A stretch of 64,000 nt of DNA from Rhizobium anhuiense (GTDB lineage: Bacteria; Pseudomonadota; Alphaproteobacteria; Rhizobiales; Rhizobiaceae). The stretch is taken from the NCBI RefSeq assembly GCF_003985145.1, contig NZ_ML133533.1, positions 124,001 to 188,000 on the forward strand. Direction: 5' to 3'. Positions 49,167-58,621 of the stretch are shown in pieces (the stretch's first letter is position 1; the number at the start of each line of letters is the position of its first letter). The position numbers and the translations under genes are program-made. The notes beneath the pieces are model-generated. The model had not been told where the DNA came from and did no database searches. It worked only from the letters and a program-made list of their open reading frames with translations.

Positions 49167-49895
49167 ATGAATCCGCATTCCGTATTCGAACTTCGCCGTT
49201 ATCGGCTTCTCCCGGAAGGCAGAGAATCATTGATCGATCTGTTTGACAGGGAATTTGTTGAACCTCAGGAGGCCCTGGGCATGCGCGTCGAAGGGGAGTT
49301 CCGCGATCTTGACGATCCTGATTCCTTTGTGTGGGTTCGCTCTTTCAAGGATATGGAAACTCGAACGGAGGCTCTCGCATCCTTTTATTCAAGCCCGACC
49401 TGGAAAGAACATGGGCCGGCAGCCAACGCGACGATGCTCAATTCGGATAATGTCCTGCTCTTGAAGCCGGCGGTAGGCGTCCACCCGTTCGTGCATAATC
49501 TGCCAAGGGACAAGGAGGTGAGCCGCTCCAAGGTGCAGGGTCTTATCAGGCTGAATATCTGCTCGCTCGCCCCTGGGACAGAGGAGGATTTTGCCAGGTT
49601 TTTCCGCGACGATGCACTCCCGGCCATGCGGGATGCTGGTGCGCGCATCGATGCTCTGTTTGTGACGGAGCGAAGTAAGAACGATTTTCCCAGGCTGCCG
49701 GTTCGCGAGGGAGAAACCGTATTTGTCTGGTTTGAATGTCACGAAGATCAAGACCGTGCCACCGACTACGAGCGCCGCTTGCGGCGCAGTCTCATCTGGG
49801 GACGCGAGATTTATCCACGGATGGACAGCCAGTGCTGGCGTAGGATCGAGGTCTCCCACTTGACGCCGACTCCGCGGTCGCTTTGCGCTTGGTAA
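49167..49895 (+). CDS. NIPSNAP family protein, two tandem domains
   Basis: 242 residues made of two ferredoxin-like NIPSNAP/ABM-type repeats: about 5-105 (FELRRYRLLPEGRESLIDLF) and about 120-240 (IRLNICSLAPGTEEDFARFF, ending with the WRRIEVSHL strand). No signal peptide, so cytoplasmic. These folds often act in small-molecule detoxification or oxygenation, but function is unknown. GAGGAAGCC precedes the ATG. Control by the adjacent TetR-type repressor is likely from the shared operator. Confidence 0.85.
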   Translation: MNPHSVFELRRYRLLPEGRESLIDLFDREFVEPQEALGMRVEGEFRDLDDPDSFVWVRSFKDMETRTEALASFYSSPTWKEHGPAANATMLNSDNVLLLKPAVGVHPFVHNLPRDKEVSRSKVQGLIRLNICSLAPGTEEDFARFFRDDALPAMRDAGARIDALFVTERSKNDFPRLPVREGETVFVWFECHEDQDRATDYERRLRRSLIWGREIYPRMDSQCWRRIEVSHLTPTPRSLCAW

Positions 49896-50167
49896 GCGAC
49901 GTTACCAACTCGTCTACACAAAAAATGTCCGCCTCGGCTGCTTTCGGATAGTCTACCAGGCCGATCTGGATCGATTTTGTAATTTATTGCCGTTGATCGA
50001 TTCATTTTGCGAACTATCATCGATCAGATAGCGACGGCGCGTCTTCGGATCAAAACCCTTTATGTTCAGTTCATCGCAGCGCGAGCTTCTGCGGATCATC
50101 GATCAGGGGACGCCGCCAGCATCGCCGCCCATAACGTCCTGATTGCTCCCAACTCCTGAGGTATCCC
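49896..50167. other. Intergenic region before the M81 peptidase gene
   Basis: A 272-base, relatively AT-rich gap with several ATCGAT-type words (GATCGATT, CATCGATCAG). No clear promoter, operator or convincing small gene. It separates the TetR/NIPSNAP pair from the peptide cluster. Confidence 0.4.
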
Positions 50168-51610
50168 ATGCGCATCGCCGTCGGTGGCATTCATATCGAA
50201 TGCAGCACATACAATCCCGTCCTGAACGAGGAGAAGGATTTTCGCGTGCTGCGCGGCGCGGCGCTGCTGGAAGCGCCGTATTTCGCCTTCCTCAGGGATT
50301 ACGATGCCGAGTTCCTGCCGACGATCCATGCGCGCGCCATTGCCGGCGGCCCGGTTTCGCGCGCCACCTACGAGGCCTTCAAGGGCGAATTCCTCGAGCG
50401 GTTGAAGCCGTTGCTGCCGCTTGACGGTCTCTATCTCGCCATGCATGGCGCCATGTATGTCGAAGGCATGGAGGATGCCGAAGGCGACTGGATCAGTGCG
50501 GCGCGTGCGCTGGTCGGCGAGGATTGCACGGTTTCGGCCAGCTATGACCTGCACGGCAACGTCACGCAGCGCATCATCGATGCGCTCGACATCTATTCCA
50601 CCTATCGCACTGCGCCGCATATCGATGTCGAGGAGACGATGCGCCGCTCGGTCTTCATGCTGGTCAAGAGCCTGAAGACCGGCGAGAGGCCGATCGTTCT
50701 CTGGGCGCCGATCCCGGTGGTGCTGCCCGGCGAGCGCACCAGCACCGTCGATGAGCCGGCGAAAAGCCTCTATGACATGCTGCCTGGGATCGATGCGATC
50801 GACGGCGTCTGGGATGCATCGCTGATGGTCGGTTATGTCTGGGCCGATGAACCGCGCGCCACCGCCGCTGCCATCATGACTGGCACCGACCGCACCGTGC
50901 TGGAGCGCGAGGCCAAACGCCTCGCCAAAGCCTATTGGGACGTGCGCGAAGACTTCGTCTTCGGCTGCGAGACCGGCTCGCTCGAGGAATGCGTCGCGAG
51001 AGCAATCGCAAGCCCGACCGCCCCTGTCGTGCTGGCCGAATCCGGCGACAACCCCACAGGTGGCGGCGTCGGGGACCGGGCCGACGTGCTGGCCGAGCTG
51101 ATCGCCAGGGGCGCCACCGGCGTCGTCTTCGCCGGCATCGCCGACAAGGCGGCGACCGAGGCCTGTTATGCCGCCGGCATCGGTGCGGAACTGGAGCTCA
51201 GCGTCGGCGCCTCGCTCGACACCAAGGGCAGCAAATCGGTCACCGCCTGCTTCACCGTCAAATTCCTCCACGAAACATCGGATGCCGCCGACCGTCAGGC
51301 GGTGGTTTCGGTCAGTGGCATCGATCTTGTGCTTTCCGCAAAGCGCCGGCCCTATCACAACATCGTCGATTTCACCCGGCTCGGCCTCTACCCGCATCGG
51401 GCGAAGATCATCGTCGTCAAATCGGGCTATCTCTCTCCGGAACTGGCGCCGATCGCCAATCCGAACCTGATGGCGCTATCGACGGGTGTCGTCGACCAGT
51501 TCGTCGAGCGCCTGCCGCGGCTGCGCAAGCAGCATCCGACCTACCCGTTCGACAAGGATTTTGACTTCGAACCGCAGGTCTTCATCTCCGCACGTTCACG
51601 GCAGGCCTGA
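50168..51610 (+). CDS. M81 family metallopeptidase (MlrC/microcystinase C-like)
   Basis: 480 residues. The N-terminal DUF1485 part (about 1-290) carries metal-binding landmarks: GGIHIECSTYNP, LAMHGAMYVEGMEDAEGDW and SYDLHGNVTQ with D127 and H129. The MlrC C-terminal domain follows (VVSVSGIDLVLSAKRRPYH). MlrC is the last enzyme of microcystin breakdown and cleaves small linear peptides with unusual residues. No signal peptide: cytoplasmic. First gene of the peptide cluster, 216 bases before the GntR-type regulator; the natural substrate in rhizobia is unknown. Confidence 0.9.
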   Translation: MRIAVGGIHIECSTYNPVLNEEKDFRVLRGAALLEAPYFAFLRDYDAEFLPTIHARAIAGGPVSRATYEAFKGEFLERLKPLLPLDGLYLAMHGAMYVEGMEDAEGDWISAARALVGEDCTVSASYDLHGNVTQRIIDALDIYSTYRTAPHIDVEETMRRSVFMLVKSLKTGERPIVLWAPIPVVLPGERTSTVDEPAKSLYDMLPGIDAIDGVWDASLMVGYVWADEPRATAAAIMTGTDRTVLEREAKRLAKAYWDVREDFVFGCETGSLEECVARAIASPTAPVVLAESGDNPTGGGVGDRADVLAELIARGATGVVFAGIADKAATEACYAAGIGAELELSVGASLDTKGSKSVTACFTVKFLHETSDAADRQAVVSVSGIDLVLSAKRRPYHNIVDFTRLGLYPHRAKIIVVKSGYLSPELAPIANPNLMALSTGVVDQFVERLPRLRKQHPTYPFDKDFDFEPQVFISARSRQA

Positions 51611-51787
51611 AGTTCGCCTGAACCAATTGCGTTTTCCTGGATGATATTGTCGATCGCGGCACCGCCCTGTCGCCACGAGCGACTGTTTTTCCGCATCGCG
51701 GCAATGGCCGTGTTTGAGCAAAAAATGGGCATACTTCGATTTGCACAAAAAAGCGCTTGACGGTCGGGGCGATTTGGTTTGCACTGA

Positions 51788-51813
51788 ACCAATAGAAAAT
51801 TGGTACGGACCAT
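51788..51813. promoter_or_regulatory. Candidate GntR/FadR operator
   Basis: ACCAAT-AGAAA-ATTGGT (51789-51805) overlaps a second palindrome TGGT-ACGG-ACCA (51802-51813), just 13 bases before the regulator's ATG. FadR-branch regulators bind TGGT/ACCA-type palindromes, so autoregulation is plausible. Confidence 0.55.
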
Positions 51814-51826
51814 TTAGCGAATACCG

Positions 51827-52552
51827 ATGGATGAGACGCAGGGCAATTCGAATTATGCGCTGGAGAAGCTGCGGGCCCTCCTGCAGTCCGACAGTCTCGA
51901 CGCCGACGGCAAGCTGCCGACCGAGCGCGCCCTTTCGGAAATGCTTGGCGTCGGCCGTCGCGCCGTCCGCCGCGCCCTCGAAGTGCTGGAGGCCGAGGGC
52001 CGCATCTGGCGCCGCCAGGGCTCCGGCACCTATGCCGGCCCGCGCCCCGACGGCTGGAGCGATCATGTCGGCTCCATCGTCGCCGGCACCGATCTCATGG
52101 AAGTCATGGAAGTGCGCCTGCGCATCGAGCCGCAGCTCGCCCAGCTTGCCGCCATGCGCGCCAAGGCCGCCGATATCGAGCGCATGTATGATCTGGTGAA
52201 GAAGATCTACGAAAGCACCGATGCCGACGGGCGCGAACTCTGGGACGGGGCGCTGCACCGCCAGATTGCCCAATGCGCCGGCAACGGTTTCTTCCTCACC
52301 ATCTTCGACGTCATCAACCGGGTGCGGCAGGACGAGGCCTGGCAGACGATCCGCGAGCGCGCCCGCAGCGCCAGCCGGACGCGGTCCGTCACCTTCGGCC
52401 AGCACACGGCGATCGTCGATGCCATCGCCGCCCATGATCCTGCCAGGGCGGGCGAAGCCATGCGCCAGCATCTGCTGACGCTGCAGGAAAGCCTCATCCG
52501 CATCACCTCGCTCGATCACAGCGAAACGGAGGTCGACAAGACCCTCGCCTGA
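51827..52552 (+). CDS. GntR-family (FadR/FCD branch) transcriptional regulator
   Basis: 241 residues. Winged-helix HTH at about residues 8-75 (LPTERALSEMLGVGRRAVRR, then ALEVLEAEGRIWRRQGSGTY), followed by an FCD ligand domain (about 90-230) with metal-ligand residues in EVRLRIEPQLAQLAA and HRQIAQCAGN, plus FGQHTAIVDAI. FCD regulators usually sense organic acids or related metabolites. Its place between the M81 peptidase and the importer suggests that it controls this cluster. Confidence 0.92.
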   Translation: MDETQGNSNYALEKLRALLQSDSLDADGKLPTERALSEMLGVGRRAVRRALEVLEAEGRIWRRQGSGTYAGPRPDGWSDHVGSIVAGTDLMEVMEVRLRIEPQLAQLAAMRAKAADIERMYDLVKKIYESTDADGRELWDGALHRQIAQCAGNGFFLTIFDVINRVRQDEAWQTIRERARSASRTRSVTFGQHTAIVDAIAAHDPARAGEAMRQHLLTLQESLIRITSLDHSETEVDKTLA

Positions 52553-52641
52553 ACAGGGAGGTGAGCAGAGAAAAAAGCAGAGCGGGCCATAACCGCCGGT
52601 TGGAAGCAAAAACCAAGCAAAATAGAACAGAGGAGAATGGA

Positions 52642-54150
52642 ATGAAGATCGCCAAATTGCTGACCGCCACCGTTGCCGGCGCCCTGTTTGCGCTTCCTGC
52701 CTTCGCCGTCGACCTGAAGATCGGCCTGCAGGACGATGCCGACGTGCTCGATCCCGCGCAGTCGCGCACCTTCGTCGGCCGCATCGTCTATACTGCGATG
52801 TGCGACAAGCTGGTCGACGTCTCACCGGACCTGAAGATCGTGCCGCAGCTTGCCACCGAATGGAGCTGGTCGGCCGACGGCAAAGAACTGACCATGAAGC
52901 TGCGCCAAGGCGTCAAGTTCCATGACGAGACCCCGTTCAACGCCGAAGCCGTCGTCGCCACCATCGAGCGCAACATCACCCTGCCGGAATCACGCCGCAA
53001 GAGCGAGCTGAGTTCGGTCGCAAAGGTCGAGGCGACAAGCGAATACGAGGTCAAGTTCACCCTCAAGGCGCCTGACGTCACCCTTCTTGCCCAGCTTTCC
53101 GACCGCGCCGGCATGATCGTCTCGCCGAAGGCCGCCAAGGAACTCGGCGCCAAGTTCGGTGATCACCCGGTCTGCGCCGGACCGTTCAAGTTCGTCGAGC
53201 GCGTCCAGCAGGATCGCATCGTGCTCGAAAAGTTCCAGGACTACTGGAACAAGGACAAGATCTTCATCGACAAGCTCACCTATCTGCCGATCCCGGATAC
53301 GACGGTGCGCCTCGCCAATCTGCGGTCCGGCGATCTCGACATGATCGAGCGCCTGGCGGCGACCGACGCTGAAGCCGTGAAGGCGGATTCGAGCCTGGTC
53401 TATGCCGACGCCGTCGGCACCGGCTACATGGCGCTCTATACCAATATCGGCAATGGTGCGCGTGCCGACAATCCTTTCGGCAAGGACAAGCGCCTGCGCC
53501 TGGCCTTCTCGCTGGCGATCGACCGCGATGCCGTCAACCAGATCGTCTATGAAGGCACGGCGGTTGCCGGCAACCAGCCCTTCCCGCCAAGCAGCCCGTG
53601 GTTCGACAAGGATATTCCCGTCCCCGCCCGCGATCTCGACAAGGCCAAGGCCCTGATCAAGGAAGCAGGCTTCGACCGCGTGCCGATCGAGCTGCAGATC
53701 CCGAACAATCCGGTTGCCATGCAGATGATGCAGATCATCCAGTCGATGGTCGGCGAAGCCGGCTTCGACGTCAGCCTGAAATCGACGGAATTCGCCACGC
53801 TGCTGAGTGAGCAGACGGCCGGCAACTATCAGCTCAGCCGTTCCGACTGGTCCGGTCGTGTCGATCCCGATGGCAACATCCATCAGTTCATCACCTGCAA
53901 GGGTGGCATCAACGACACGAAATACTGCAATCCCGAGGTGGACAAGCTGCTGAACGAAGCCCGTGCCTCGACCGACGATGCCGTGCGCAAGGAGAAGTAT
54001 GATGCCGCCGCCGTCATCCTGAACGACGATCTGCCGATCATCTATCTCGGCCACCAGTCCTGGATCTGGGCGCTGCACAAGAACATCACCGGCTTCACTC
54101 CCTCGCCGGATGGCATGATCCGCCTCGTCGGCGTCAAGAAAGCCGGCTGA
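52642..54150 (+). CDS. Peptide-type ABC transporter substrate-binding protein (SBP family 5)
   Basis: Periplasmic binding protein of 502 residues, DppA/OppA/GsiB family. Signal peptide about residues 1-22 (ending LPAFA). Landmarks are LDPAQSRTFVGRIVYTAMCD, LATEWSWSADGKELTMKLRQ and FHDETPFNAEAV. GAGGAGA precedes the ATG. Ligand unknown: the family binds di/oligopeptides, glutathione, opines and others. First of five genes that form one operon with permeases, hydrolases and the ATPase. Confidence 0.93.
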   Translation: MKIAKLLTATVAGALFALPAFAVDLKIGLQDDADVLDPAQSRTFVGRIVYTAMCDKLVDVSPDLKIVPQLATEWSWSADGKELTMKLRQGVKFHDETPFNAEAVVATIERNITLPESRRKSELSSVAKVEATSEYEVKFTLKAPDVTLLAQLSDRAGMIVSPKAAKELGAKFGDHPVCAGPFKFVERVQQDRIVLEKFQDYWNKDKIFIDKLTYLPIPDTTVRLANLRSGDLDMIERLAATDAEAVKADSSLVYADAVGTGYMALYTNIGNGARADNPFGKDKRLRLAFSLAIDRDAVNQIVYEGTAVAGNQPFPPSSPWFDKDIPVPARDLDKAKALIKEAGFDRVPIELQIPNNPVAMQMMQIIQSMVGEAGFDVSLKSTEFATLLSEQTAGNYQLSRSDWSGRVDPDGNIHQFITCKGGINDTKYCNPEVDKLLNEARASTDDAVRKEKYDAAAVILNDDLPIIYLGHQSWIWALHKNITGFTPSPDGMIRLVGVKKAG

Positions 54151-54213
54151 CCAGAAGCCGATCATGCGGCGGAAACCCTCCGCCGCATGATCCCAGTCGT
54201 GTCAGGATCGCCC

Positions 54214-55161
54214 ATGTACACTTACATCGCCAAACGGCTCTTGGTCGCCATACCGACGCTTTTGATCATTTCGATCTTCGTCTTCTCGCTGCAGAAGTTG
54301 CTGCCCGGTGATCCGATCCTCGCCATGGCTGGTGAGGAACGTGACCCGCAGGTTCTCGAATTCCTGCGCGAGAAATACCGGCTGAACGATCCCGTGCCCT
54401 ATCAATATGTCCATTGGCTGGGTGCGGCCCTTCAGGGCGATCTTGGCATCTCGCTGCGCACCAACCAGCCGGTTCTGCAGCTCGTCGGCGAAAAACTGCC
54501 GGTCACCATCCAGCTCGCCATCATGTCGATGATCTTCGCCTTTGCGATCGGCGTGCCGATGGGCATCCTGGCGGCCGTCAAGAAGAACACGATGATCGAC
54601 TATATCGCCAACATCATCGCGCTGACCGGTCTGTCGATCCCGAATTTCTGGCTCGGCATCATGCTGATCCTGCTGGTCTCGGTCAATCTCGGCTGGCTGC
54701 CGGCATCCGGCTACGAACCCTTCTTCAGTAATCCGCTGCGTTCGCTGGAAACCATGCTGATGCCCTCCTTCGTGCTCGGCAACGCGCTGGCCGCGACCCT
54801 GATGCGGCACACCCGCTCGGCCATGCTCAGTGTGCTCAGCGCCGATTACATCCGCACCGCCCGCGCCAAGGGCCTGCCGGAAAGCACCGTCGTGCTCGAA
54901 CACAGTTTTCGCAATGCGGTGCTGCCGATCGTGACGTTGACCGCCCTGCTTTTCGGCGAACTGCTCGCCGGCGCCGTGCTGACCGAGCAGATCTTCACCA
55001 TTCCGGGTTTTGGAAAGCTCATCGTCGACGCCGTCTTCAACCGCGACTACGCCGTCGTCCAGGGCGTCGTGATCTGCACCGCGATCGGCTTCATTCTGAT
55101 GAACCTCCTGGCCGACATTCTCTATGTCCTGCTCAACCCGCGCATGAGGGCCGCCCTATGA
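54214..55161 (+). CDS. Peptide-type ABC permease, DppB-like
   Basis: Inner-membrane permease of 315 residues with six TM helices. The N-terminal MYTYIAKRLLVAIPTLLIIS and the periplasmic LPGDPILAMAGEERDPQ are DppB traits; the EAA loop is DYIRTARAKGLPESTVVLEH. ATG at 54214; the frame begins at 54187 with a weaker start. Overlaps the next permease by 4 bases. Confidence 0.93.
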   Translation: MYTYIAKRLLVAIPTLLIISIFVFSLQKLLPGDPILAMAGEERDPQVLEFLREKYRLNDPVPYQYVHWLGAALQGDLGISLRTNQPVLQLVGEKLPVTIQLAIMSMIFAFAIGVPMGILAAVKKNTMIDYIANIIALTGLSIPNFWLGIMLILLVSVNLGWLPASGYEPFFSNPLRSLETMLMPSFVLGNALAATLMRHTRSAMLSVLSADYIRTARAKGLPESTVVLEHSFRNAVLPIVTLTALLFGELLAGAVLTEQIFTIPGFGKLIVDAVFNRDYAVVQGVVICTAIGFILMNLLADILYVLLNPRMRAAL

Positions 55162-56033
55162 CCGCGATCGGAGAGACGGGCATTCCGGCCGCGATCGACC
55201 GCACGCCGAGTCGCGCCTGGCGCAAGCTGAAGGCTAACAAGGGCGCCCTCGTCGGCCTTGTTATCATCGCCTTTTTCGCGATCCTCGCGGTTGCCGCCCC
55301 CCTCCTTCCAATTCCCGATCCGAACGCCACAAGCTGGTCGGCGATCCGCAAGGCCCCGTCCGCCGCCCATTGGCTCGGCACCGACGACATCGGCCGCGAC
55401 ATTCTTTCCCGGATGATCTGGGGCGCGCAGGCCTCGCTGATGGCAGGCGTCTTCTCGGTGGCAATCGCCGTTATCATCGGCGTGCCCTTCGGCCTTGTCT
55501 CCGGTTATTTCGGCGGCTGGATCGACATGGTGATCTCCCGCATCACCGAAGCCTTTCTCGCCATGCCTTTCCTCATCACCGCGATCGCGCTTGCAGCCTT
55601 TCTCGGTCCGAGCCTGACCAATGCGATGATCGCCATCGGCCTTTCGGCCATGCCCGTCTTCGTGCGGCTGACGCGCGGCCAGGTGCTCTCGGTCAAGACC
55701 GAGGAATATGTCGAGGGCGCCCGCTCGATCGGCCTCCGGTCCTCGAGCATCATCACCCGCTATATCCTGCCGAATGTCTTTGCACCGATCCTCGTGCAGG
55801 CGACGTTGACCGTCGCCACCGCGATCATCGCCGAGGCGAGCCTCTCCTTCCTCGGCCTCGGACAGCAGCCGCCGGCCCCGAGCTGGGGCTCGATGCTGAA
55901 TGTCGCCAAGAACTTCCTCTCCCAGGCGCCATGGATGGCGATGTGGCCGGGTGCCGCGATCTTCCTCGTCGTCATCGGTTTCAATCTTTTAGGCGATGGC
56001 CTGCGCGATGCGCTCGATCCGCGCGAAGCATGA
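55158..56033 (+). CDS. Peptide-type ABC permease, DppC-like
   Basis: Inner-membrane permease of 291 residues with the N-terminal OppC_N segment (AWRKLKANKGALVGLVIIAF), HWLGTDDIGRDILSRMIWGA and the EAA loop EEYVEGARSIGLRSSSIITR. About six TM helices. Overlapping start (ATGA) with DppB-like gene shows coupled translation. The gamma-glutamyltransferase-like gene follows after 21 bases. Confidence 0.93.
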   Translation: MTAIGETGIPAAIDRTPSRAWRKLKANKGALVGLVIIAFFAILAVAAPLLPIPDPNATSWSAIRKAPSAAHWLGTDDIGRDILSRMIWGAQASLMAGVFSVAIAVIIGVPFGLVSGYFGGWIDMVISRITEAFLAMPFLITAIALAAFLGPSLTNAMIAIGLSAMPVFVRLTRGQVLSVKTEEYVEGARSIGLRSSSIITRYILPNVFAPILVQATLTVATAIIAEASLSFLGLGQQPPAPSWGSMLNVAKNFLSQAPWMAMWPGAAIFLVVIGFNLLGDGLRDALDPREA

Positions 56034-56054
56034 TCTCTTGAAAGGACATTTGAC

Positions 56055-57839
56055 ATGACCGCATTCACAACCCGTCCAGAAATCCTCGGCACTTTCGGCG
56101 TCGTCACCTCCACGCACTGGATCGCCTCGGCGGTCGGCATGAGCATTCTCGAAAAGGGCGGCAATGCCTTCGACGCGGCGGTGGCGACGGGCTTCGTGCT
56201 GCAGGTTGTCGAGCCGCATCTTTGCGGTCCGGGCGGTGATCTGCCGGCGGTGATCTATTCGAAGAAGAAGGACAAGGTCGAGGTCATCTGCGCGCAAGGC
56301 CCCGCACCCGCCGGCGCAACGATCGAACACTATACGGCGGAAGGCCTGAGCCTGATCCCCGGCGACGGGCTGCTTGCGACCGTCATCCCCGGCTCCTTCG
56401 ATGGCTGGATGCTGATGCTGCGCGACTACGGCTCGATGAGCGTGCGCGATGTGCTGGAACCGGCGATCTATTACGCCGAGCGCGGTCATCCGATGCTGCC
56501 GCGCGTCTCCGCCACCATCAACGGGCTCGCCGCCTTCTTCGAGAAGGAATGGCCGACCTCCTACGAGACCTGGTTGCCGAATGGCAGCGTCCCCGAAGCG
56601 CATGCGAATTTCAGGAATCCGGTGCTTGCCGAAACCTGGAAGCGCATCATCGCCGAGGCCGAGGCGAAAAGCGGGCGGGAAGCGCAGGTCGAGGCGGCCC
56701 GCGACGCCTTCTATCGCGGCTTCGTCGCCGAGAAGATCGACGACTACCTCAAAACCGCCGAGGTGATGGATGCGAGCGGCAACCGCCACAAGGGCGTACT
56801 GACCGCGACCGACATGGCAAACTGGTCGGCAACGATCGAGGAGCCGCTGACCTATGATTATCATGGCTGGACGATCGCCAAGATCGGTCCCTGGGGCCAG
56901 GGTCCGGTCTTCCTGCAGACCCTGTCGATCCTCAAAGGCTTCGATCTCGCCGCGATGAACCCCACCGGCGCCGATTTCGTCCATACCGTCGTCGAGGCGA
57001 TGAAGCTCGCTTTCGCCGATCGCGAAGTCTATTACGGCGATCCTGATTTCTCGGAAATCCCCGTCGCGCACCTGCTGTCGGAGACCTATGCCGCCGAGCG
57101 CCGCAAGCTGGTCGGCGCAGACGCCTCCTTCGATCTTCGCCCCGGCATCGTGCCTGGCTTCGAGGCGCAGCATGATCTGACGATGACGATGCTCGGCGCG
57201 GATTCCAAGACCGGCGCCGTCTACGAGCCGACTATGGCGCATCTTTCCGAAAAGCGCGGCGACACCGTGCATATCGACGTGATCGATCGCGACGGCAACA
57301 TGGTCTCCGTCACGCCGTCCGGCGGCTGGCTGCAATCCTCGCCGACCGTGCCCGGCCTCGGCTTCTGCCTCAATTCCCGCGCCCAGATGTTCTGGCTGAA
57401 ACCAGGCCTGCCGACCTCGCTTGCCCCCGGCAAACGGCCGCGCACGACGCTGACGCCGTCGCTCGGCCTTTATGAGGGCCGCCCGACGCTGGCCTTCGGC
57501 ACACCCGGCGGCGACCAGCAGGAGCAGTGGCAGCTCTCCTTCTTCCTGCGCTACGCCCATCACAAGCTGAACCTGCAGGCGGCGATCGACCAGCCGCTGT
57601 TCCACACCTCGCATTTTCCAGGCTCCTTCTATCCGCGCACCCGCGAACCCGGCAGCCTGATGGCGGAAGCGAATTTCGGCCCCGACATCCTTGATGCCCT
57701 GCGCCGCAAGGGCCACAAGCTGACGGTCGCCGATGTCTGGACGATCGGCCGGCTGACTGCCGCAAGACGCGATGCCGATGGGCTGTTGCGTGCCGCAGCC
57801 ACCCCGCGCCTGATGCAGGCCTATGCGGTCGGGAGATAG
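56055..57839 (+). CDS. Gamma-glutamyltransferase family protein, leaderless
   Basis: Ntn hydrolase precursor of 594 residues. The large-subunit start GGNAFDAAVATGFVLQVVEP and GPGGDLPAVIYSKK are family hallmarks. The nucleophile is predicted to be T404 in GDTVHIDVIDRDGN, which self-cleavage would expose, followed by GTPGGDQQEQWQ in the small subunit. There is no signal peptide, so unlike E. coli Ggt it should work in the cytoplasm. It may hydrolyse or transfer gamma-glutamyl groups from imported peptides; related enzymes include cephalosporin acylases. Confidence 0.92.
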   Translation: MTAFTTRPEILGTFGVVTSTHWIASAVGMSILEKGGNAFDAAVATGFVLQVVEPHLCGPGGDLPAVIYSKKKDKVEVICAQGPAPAGATIEHYTAEGLSLIPGDGLLATVIPGSFDGWMLMLRDYGSMSVRDVLEPAIYYAERGHPMLPRVSATINGLAAFFEKEWPTSYETWLPNGSVPEAHANFRNPVLAETWKRIIAEAEAKSGREAQVEAARDAFYRGFVAEKIDDYLKTAEVMDASGNRHKGVLTATDMANWSATIEEPLTYDYHGWTIAKIGPWGQGPVFLQTLSILKGFDLAAMNPTGADFVHTVVEAMKLAFADREVYYGDPDFSEIPVAHLLSETYAAERRKLVGADASFDLRPGIVPGFEAQHDLTMTMLGADSKTGAVYEPTMAHLSEKRGDTVHIDVIDRDGNMVSVTPSGGWLQSSPTVPGLGFCLNSRAQMFWLKPGLPTSLAPGKRPRTTLTPSLGLYEGRPTLAFGTPGGDQQEQWQLSFFLRYAHHKLNLQAAIDQPLFHTSHFPGSFYPRTREPGSLMAEANFGPDILDALRRKGHKLTVADVWTIGRLTAARRDADGLLRAAATPRLMQAYAVGR

Positions 57840-57841
57840 AC

Positions 57842-58597
57842 ATGACCTGGTCAATCGTCGCCCGTGACCCTTTGACCGGTCATCTCGGCATTGCCGTCGC
57901 GACCCGCTTCTTCGCCGTCGGCGCTCTCGTGCCGCATATTCGCGGCGGCATCGGCGCCGTTGCGACCCAGGCCTTTGTCAGCCCGCTTTACGGCGTCGAC
58001 GGCCTGTCGCTGCTGGCCGCCGGCAGGGCGCCCGAGGAAATCATCGCCGAACTGACCGGGCGTGACGCCGGCCGTAATCAGCGGCAACTGCACCTCATCG
58101 ATGCGAAGGGACGCAACGCCGCCTTCACCGGCGCCGCATGCATCGACTGGGCGGGACATCTGATCGATGAAAACGTCTCGGTTGCCGGCAACATGCTCGC
58201 GGGACCTGACGTCGTCACCAAAACGCTTGCCACCTACAACAAGGCGCTGGACAAGCCCTTGGCCGAACGCCTGCTCTTGGCGATGCAGGCAGGCGAAGAT
58301 GCCGGCGGCGACAAGCGCGGCAGGCAGTCCGCCGCCCTCGTCATCCACCGCGATCAGGATTATCCGTGGCTGAGTATCCGCGCCGACGATCATCCCGATC
58401 CGCTCGGCGAACTTGTCCGCCTCCATGCAGTGGCCAGTGAACGCTACCTGCATGTCGCGGAGACAATGGCGACGCGGCAAAATCCGAACGGCATGACCGA
58501 CAGGCGCGAGATCGATGAAAAGATCGCGACGCTGGAAGCGGCCCGCATCGCGGCAGGCAGGCCCTCCGCCTCCTTCGCCACGCCTTTGAAGACGTAA
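57842..58597 (+). CDS. DUF1028 domain protein, Ntn-hydrolase-like
   Basis: 251 residues. The DUF1028 domain begins at the N-terminus (MTWSIVARDPLTGHLGIAVA) and covers most of the protein, with GIGAVATQAFVSPLYG and VAGNMLAG as family landmarks. The fold is Ntn-hydrolase-like and Thr2 could become the nucleophile after Met removal (inference). The role is not established. It starts 2 bases after the gamma-glutamyltransferase-like gene, so the two are tightly coupled and probably act on the same substrate. Confidence 0.88.
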   Translation: MTWSIVARDPLTGHLGIAVATRFFAVGALVPHIRGGIGAVATQAFVSPLYGVDGLSLLAAGRAPEEIIAELTGRDAGRNQRQLHLIDAKGRNAAFTGAACIDWAGHLIDENVSVAGNMLAGPDVVTKTLATYNKALDKPLAERLLLAMQAGEDAGGDKRGRQSAALVIHRDQDYPWLSIRADDHPDPLGELVRLHAVASERYLHVAETMATRQNPNGMTDRREIDEKIATLEAARIAAGRPSASFATPLKT

Positions 58598-58621
58598 CCC
58601 AGAGAAAACCAAGGGAACGAC

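Noticed and set aside
50060..50137. 26-codon ORF beginning MFSSSQRELLRIIDQG
   Set aside because: Too short, no ribosome site, no support as a gene remnant.
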